The notes beneath the pieces are model-generated. The model saw only the letters and a program-made list of their open reading frames with translations. It was not told the origin of the DNA and ran no database searches. 55,247 bases of DNA from an uncultured Prevotellaceae bacterium (GTDB taxonomy: Bacteria > Bacteroidota > Bacteroidia > Bacteroidales > Bacteroidaceae): contig CACZIT010000039.1 of NCBI GenBank assembly GCA_902781315.1, forward strand, positions 1 to 55,247, in the 5' to 3' direction. This document shows positions 52,339-55,247 of this stretch, one piece after another. Every line of letters starts with the position of its first letter. Position 1 is the stretch's first letter. The position numbers and the translations under genes were made by a program.

Positions 52339-53931
52339 CTATTTTTTGAGGAGTTGCATTGCCTCCAGAAATGCTTTCTGGGCTTTTGTCGGACGGTCAA
52401 TGCGCAGAATCTTATTGCCGTCGATGCGCAGGCCGGCATCGCGTAGCCAATAGTCGTAGTCGATGTCGTCGGTGGTATCGACAGCACGGCGCACTTCGGT
52501 GAGCGGACTGCCTGCCACCTCGGCACAGAGCGCCCAGAATTCTTCTTCGGTGAACCCACGCCTGAGCTCCAGATAGTAGCGCTGGTAGAGCAGTCGCATC
52601 ACGTCGTCGAGCGAGCGTTGCTGCTGGGTGCGACGGCGGATGTCGATGTCGAGCAGCAGACCTACCACCGGTCCTTTGAAATAGTAGTTGATGCGCACGT
52701 CGCGGCCGTTGGCATCATTGTTCATGAAGTTCAGCCAGATGTCGTAGCTCGACTGCCTGAGACTTTGGTGGCGCTGTCCTTCGTAGGGCGCGTAGAGGCT
52801 GAAATAGGTGGAAAGCAGTTCGAGCGCTTCGTCGGGTGTAGTGATGCCGGCATTGCGCAGCAGTCGGAACTCGTAGTAGCAAGTCAGTCCCTCGCTCACC
52901 CAGAGCATCGGGGTGATGGCCTCGCGGTTGTAGTCGATGGGCCACAGCTCGGCAGGTCGGATGCACTTCACGTTGTAGAGGTGGAAATATTCGTGGGCTA
53001 CGAGCGCCAGGAATTTTACTTCGCTGCGTCGCGAGTTGAAACGATAAGTGCCGTCGGTGTAGCACGCCTGCGAGTTGAGGTGCTCCAGGCCTCCTTCTCC
53101 CTTTCCCATGTGAATGAGGCTGTAGAAACGGTAGGGCACGTGTCCCATCATCTTTGTGGCCTCCGACACGATCTTGCAGAACTTTCCCTTCAGGTCAAGC
53201 TCGTCAACCCCGTCGGGCGTTTCCAGCGCAAATTCGTACCAGCGGTCGTCGTACCTGAACTTGTCGAGGCGGAAGTTGCCGAAGAGCAATGGCGAGTCGT
53301 ACAGCGTGTCGAAGTCCTTGACATCGAAGGCTGCTGTCAGGGAGTCGGTACCGTCGTTGCGGAGATCAGGGTCGTTGCAGTCCCATCCGCCTTGTTTCAG
53401 TCCCGAAGCCACCTTTGTCCAGCCCTTGGGCAGACGGAATGTCACCTTGGAAGGATGGTTGAGCTCGCCATCGACGTGCATGAACACACCGCAGGGGGCT
53501 ACGAAGGCGATGTCCTTCTCCACGCGGCTGGAGGCCACGTCGCGCTCGTTGGCATAGACGCGATAGCTCACGCGCACGTGCCCGTTCGTGGGCAAGGGCA
53601 CTCGCCAGCGGTTCTTGCCCTCTTTCTGCCAGGCGAGCCGTCGGCCGTCGGCCGTCATAGCGGCAAAGTCGCACAGGTGTTTCGGGAAATCAAGAATCTC
53701 GTAGTAGCCGGGAGCCCAGACGGGCATGTTCAGTACGATGTCAGAGGCTGCCGGGGAGGGTGTCTCGGCGTAGTCAAGCGTCACGAGCAGGTAGTGGCCC
53801 AAGGTGTCAAAGTCCACGTGGTAGTTCATGGTGTACTGGCGCCCGGACCAAGCCATGAGGGCGTTCAGGCTGAGCGTGAGGCAGAGCACGAGCTTCTGCC
53901 AGCATCGGAAGGGAAGGATTGTCTGTTTCAT
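52339..53931 (-). CDS. M61 family metallopeptidase (glycyl aminopeptidase-like)
   Basis: From the ATG at 53931 the protein has 530 residues: a signal peptide (LVLCLTLSLNALMAWS), an N-terminal beta domain (PVWAPGYYEILDF), GGLEHLNS, and the zinc motif VAHEYFHLYNVKCIRPAEL (HExxH) with the downstream WVSEGLTCYYE giving the third ligand. The PDZ domain of longer M61 members is not evident; the C-terminus is a short helical region. It probably trims peptides in the periplasm. An in-frame ATG seven codons upstream is less likely. The leader from the 54089 promoter box is about 150 nt. Confidence 0.9.
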   Translation of the reverse strand: MKQTILPFRCWQKLVLCLTLSLNALMAWSGRQYTMNYHVDFDTLGHYLLVTLDYAETPSPAASDIVLNMPVWAPGYYEILDFPKHLCDFAAMTADGRRLAWQKEGKNRWRVPLPTNGHVRVSYRVYANERDVASSRVEKDIAFVAPCGVFMHVDGELNHPSKVTFRLPKGWTKVASGLKQGGWDCNDPDLRNDGTDSLTAAFDVKDFDTLYDSPLLFGNFRLDKFRYDDRWYEFALETPDGVDELDLKGKFCKIVSEATKMMGHVPYRFYSLIHMGKGEGGLEHLNSQACYTDGTYRFNSRRSEVKFLALVAHEYFHLYNVKCIRPAELWPIDYNREAITPMLWVSEGLTCYYEFRLLRNAGITTPDEALELLSTYFSLYAPYEGQRHQSLRQSSYDIWLNFMNNDANGRDVRINYYFKGPVVGLLLDIDIRRRTQQQRSLDDVMRLLYQRYYLELRRGFTEEEFWALCAEVAGSPLTEVRRAVDTTDDIDYDYWLRDAGLRIDGNKILRIDRPTKAQKAFLEAMQLLKK

Positions 53932-54088
53932 AAGAGCATTTCTTACGATCAATACTTTTTACTTAGGTGCTCATCGTAGAGCAGAGGGCGAGGACGAGCA
54001 TCGCTGACAGCCGAGCAGCGAGTGATGCGTGGGATGATTTGTTATGCATGACGTTTTTGTTGGTTGTTGTCAATGATGCTGAAACTAC

Positions 54089-54096
54089 AAAGATAA
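54089..54096 (-). promoter_or_regulatory. M61 gene promoter -7 box
   Basis: TATCTTTG on the minus strand followed by TAGTTTC. The rest of 53953-54270 holds no recognisable gene. Confidence 0.5.
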
Positions 54097-54249
54097 GCCT
54101 ATTTCCTGACAAGTCCAAGCAATTAACTTTCTTTTACACGAAATTTCTTTTAACACAGCGTAAATCATGCTAAGCGACCCCTGCTTCATCGTTTTTCGCG
54201 CGGCGCTTTTTCGCAGTTTGTTCATACATCCGAAACTTCAATCAAAAAA

Positions 54250-54282
54250 TTTGTTTTTTTCGCTCGATTTTTCGTAACTTTG
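54250..54282 (+). promoter_or_regulatory. promoter of the thioredoxin-like operon
   Basis: TTTG at 54250-54253, a 21-bp spacer and TAACTTTG at 54275-54282; leader about 28 nt. Confidence 0.75.
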
Positions 54283-54313
54283 CAGAGATAAAACTTTCAT
54301 CATTAACACTACA

Positions 54314-54820
54314 ATGAATATGAAGAGATTATTTGCTGCCGCATTCATCGCGGTGCTGTCGCTGACAGTTGTCCATGCTCAGGGACTGAAGAAGGTCTAC
54401 GACGAAAGCATCAACCCACTGGAGCAGATTGACCAGGCTGTAGCAAAAGCCCAGGCCGAAGGGAAATTTGTGGTGTGTCAGGTAGGTGGCAACTGGTGCC
54501 CGTGGTGCCTGCGCTTCGCCGACTTCATCACGAACGACACGACAATCAGTGAAGTTATCAACCAAAACTTCGTCTACATCCACGTGAACTACAATCCCCG
54601 CAAATCGGAGGGAGAAGCAATGGCTATGCAGGCTGCAGAACTGATGAAGCGCCTTGACAACTGTGGCCGCTTCGGTTACCCCGTTTTTGTCGTGTTGGAC
54701 GAGAATGGCAAGGTGATGCACATCCAAGACTCGAGTTTTCTTGAGGAAGGCAAAGGCTACAACAAGGAGAAAGTATTGCGATTCTTCAATAACTGGACTC
54801 CCAAGGCCGTGAAGCCATGA
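54314..54820 (+). CDS. exported thioredoxin-like protein
   Basis: The 168-residue protein has a signal peptide (MKRLFAAAFIAVLSLTVVHA) and a thioredoxin fold with the redox pair in GGNWCPWCLRFADF (CxxC), a cis-Pro segment FGYPVFVVLDENGKV, and LKKVYDESINPLEQI at the N-terminus as in DUF255/thioredoxin_7 proteins. It is expected to act on periplasmic disulfides. Its stop overlaps the next start by 4 nt, so it works with, or is at least co-translated with, the unknown protein downstream. Confidence 0.85.
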   Translation: MNMKRLFAAAFIAVLSLTVVHAQGLKKVYDESINPLEQIDQAVAKAQAEGKFVVCQVGGNWCPWCLRFADFITNDTTISEVINQNFVYIHVNYNPRKSEGEAMAMQAAELMKRLDNCGRFGYPVFVVLDENGKVMHIQDSSFLEEGKGYNKEKVLRFFNNWTPKAVKP

Positions 54821-55155
54821 CGCTGCGCGAGTTGTTGTTATCGGTGGATGCCGAGGCATATGCTGACTCACAGCTATTCCAGAAGCTGTTGAATGCGAAG
54901 CCTGAGTATGGCTCAAACCGCACTGCCGAGGTGAAACTGGCGGATGGGAAGATGAGCGTGACCAATGTGCACGTGGGATCTCTTGGGGATATCGTCACCT
55001 ATCGGATAGATGTTGATCCTGAGCTGAAGGTGTCGAAGACACAAATCCTTGATGCCATCCTCACAGAATTGTCCTCTGGAGGTTTTGACGAGGCGGAGCA
55101 GACTGACTTTTGGATCGAAATGACGAACTTACAGAAAGCAAAAATAATCAGATAA
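54817..55155 (+). CDS. unknown small cytosolic protein
   Basis: The 112-residue protein (MTLRELLLSVDAEAYADSQLF, then VTYRIDVDPELKVSKTQILDAILTELSSGGF) has no signal peptide or membrane helix, and I do not recognise a family. It overlaps the thioredoxin-like gene by 4 nt and is followed 12 nt later by an amidohydrolase, so it is the middle gene of an operon. Confidence 0.7.
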   Translation: MTLRELLLSVDAEAYADSQLFQKLLNAKPEYGSNRTAEVKLADGKMSVTNVHVGSLGDIVTYRIDVDPELKVSKTQILDAILTELSSGGFDEAEQTDFWIEMTNLQKAKIIR

Positions 55156-55167
55156 ATCGGAATTTAT

Positions 55168-55247
55168 ATGGAACACTTTAGCAGATTAAAGAAAATAGAT
55201 GCCCACACACATATAGGGGCATTCGGCAGTCCTTTCAATATTGATTT
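55168..55247 (+). CDS. amidohydrolase-family protein, start only
   Basis: The window ends 26 codons into the gene. The visible MEHFSRLKKIDAHTHIGAFG contains the metal-binding D-x-H-x-H strand typical of amidohydrolase/TatD-like barrels. It lies 12 nt after the unknown gene and is probably in the same operon. Confidence 0.65.
   Translation, partial: MEHFSRLKKIDAHTHIGAFGSPFNID

Overview
The window reads as chromosome of a gut-type Bacteroidota, most likely Prevotellaceae. Three things point there. Promoters carry the Bacteroidota -7 box TAnnTTTG, often with a TTTG -33 box, and true Shine-Dalgarno sites are rare. The gene content is typical: a TPP-riboswitch TonB receptor/PnuT pair, GH97, DUF4954, DUF4922, M61, and the LptE-TPR-SecG run. 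Secreted proteins end in short tails of the 'LQKGVYIIDGKKV' type seen in Prevotella. The species is not determined. Core genes look roughly 50-55% GC, while accessory patches (about 1.2-4.9 kb and 29.6-34.6 kb) are visibly richer in AT.

Layout. 0-5 kb: HicAB; two secreted proteins (one with a dockerin-like end); a small acidic peptide gene broken by an in-frame TGA; a DUF3791-DUF3990-DUF3791-like cassette plus DUF2442, bracketed by two 67-bp direct repeats that each end in a terminator hairpin. 5-11 kb: rhaM, repeat clusters, then a leftward thiamine-uptake unit (TPP riboswitch, TonB receptor, PnuT) and a PI-PLC-like enzyme. 11-20 kb: leftward housekeeping genes (DUF3298 lipoprotein, class I fumarase, M16 protease, DUF4954, HflX). 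20-29 kb: rightward amino-sugar and glycan genes (nagB, a NagB-like/PIG-L fusion, a double-domain esterase, a creatininase-family protein, GH97).

29.3-34.5 kb is a defence island. A promoter and a long structured leader precede an EcoRI-type adenine methyltransferase gene that has lost its NPPF motif by internal deletion. It is followed in tight operon order by a PUA/EVE-like protein, a DUF262-HNH nuclease and an Mrr-type nuclease, with HigBA converging from the other side. 34.7-42.3 kb: a phosphoesterase, a secreted endo/exonuclease/phosphatase-dockerin protein, an AmpG-like permease, and a 1250-residue fusion of GT2, DUF4922 and SpoIID/LytB domains whose gene overlaps the AmpG gene. 42.4-48.9 kb: rlmN, a PdxA-like protein lacking key residues, a flippase-like protein, a sigma-54 activator, lptE, a TPR-like protein, secG and tRNA-His. 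49-50.1 kb is a run of broken genes. The end holds an M18 aminopeptidase, a SIMPL protein, an M61 protease, a thioredoxin-like protein, an unknown protein and the start of an amidohydrolase.

The window is unusually rich in short structured repeats: a 160-bp composite element in three copies, G/C-rich REP/REPIN palindromes lying in frame inside four genes, and several tandem arrays with about 20-22 bp periodicity. The strongest candidates for new biology are the methyltransferase/EVE/DUF262-HNH/Mrr operon with its structured leader, the in-frame REPINs, and the GT2-DUF4922-SpoIID fusion beside AmpG.
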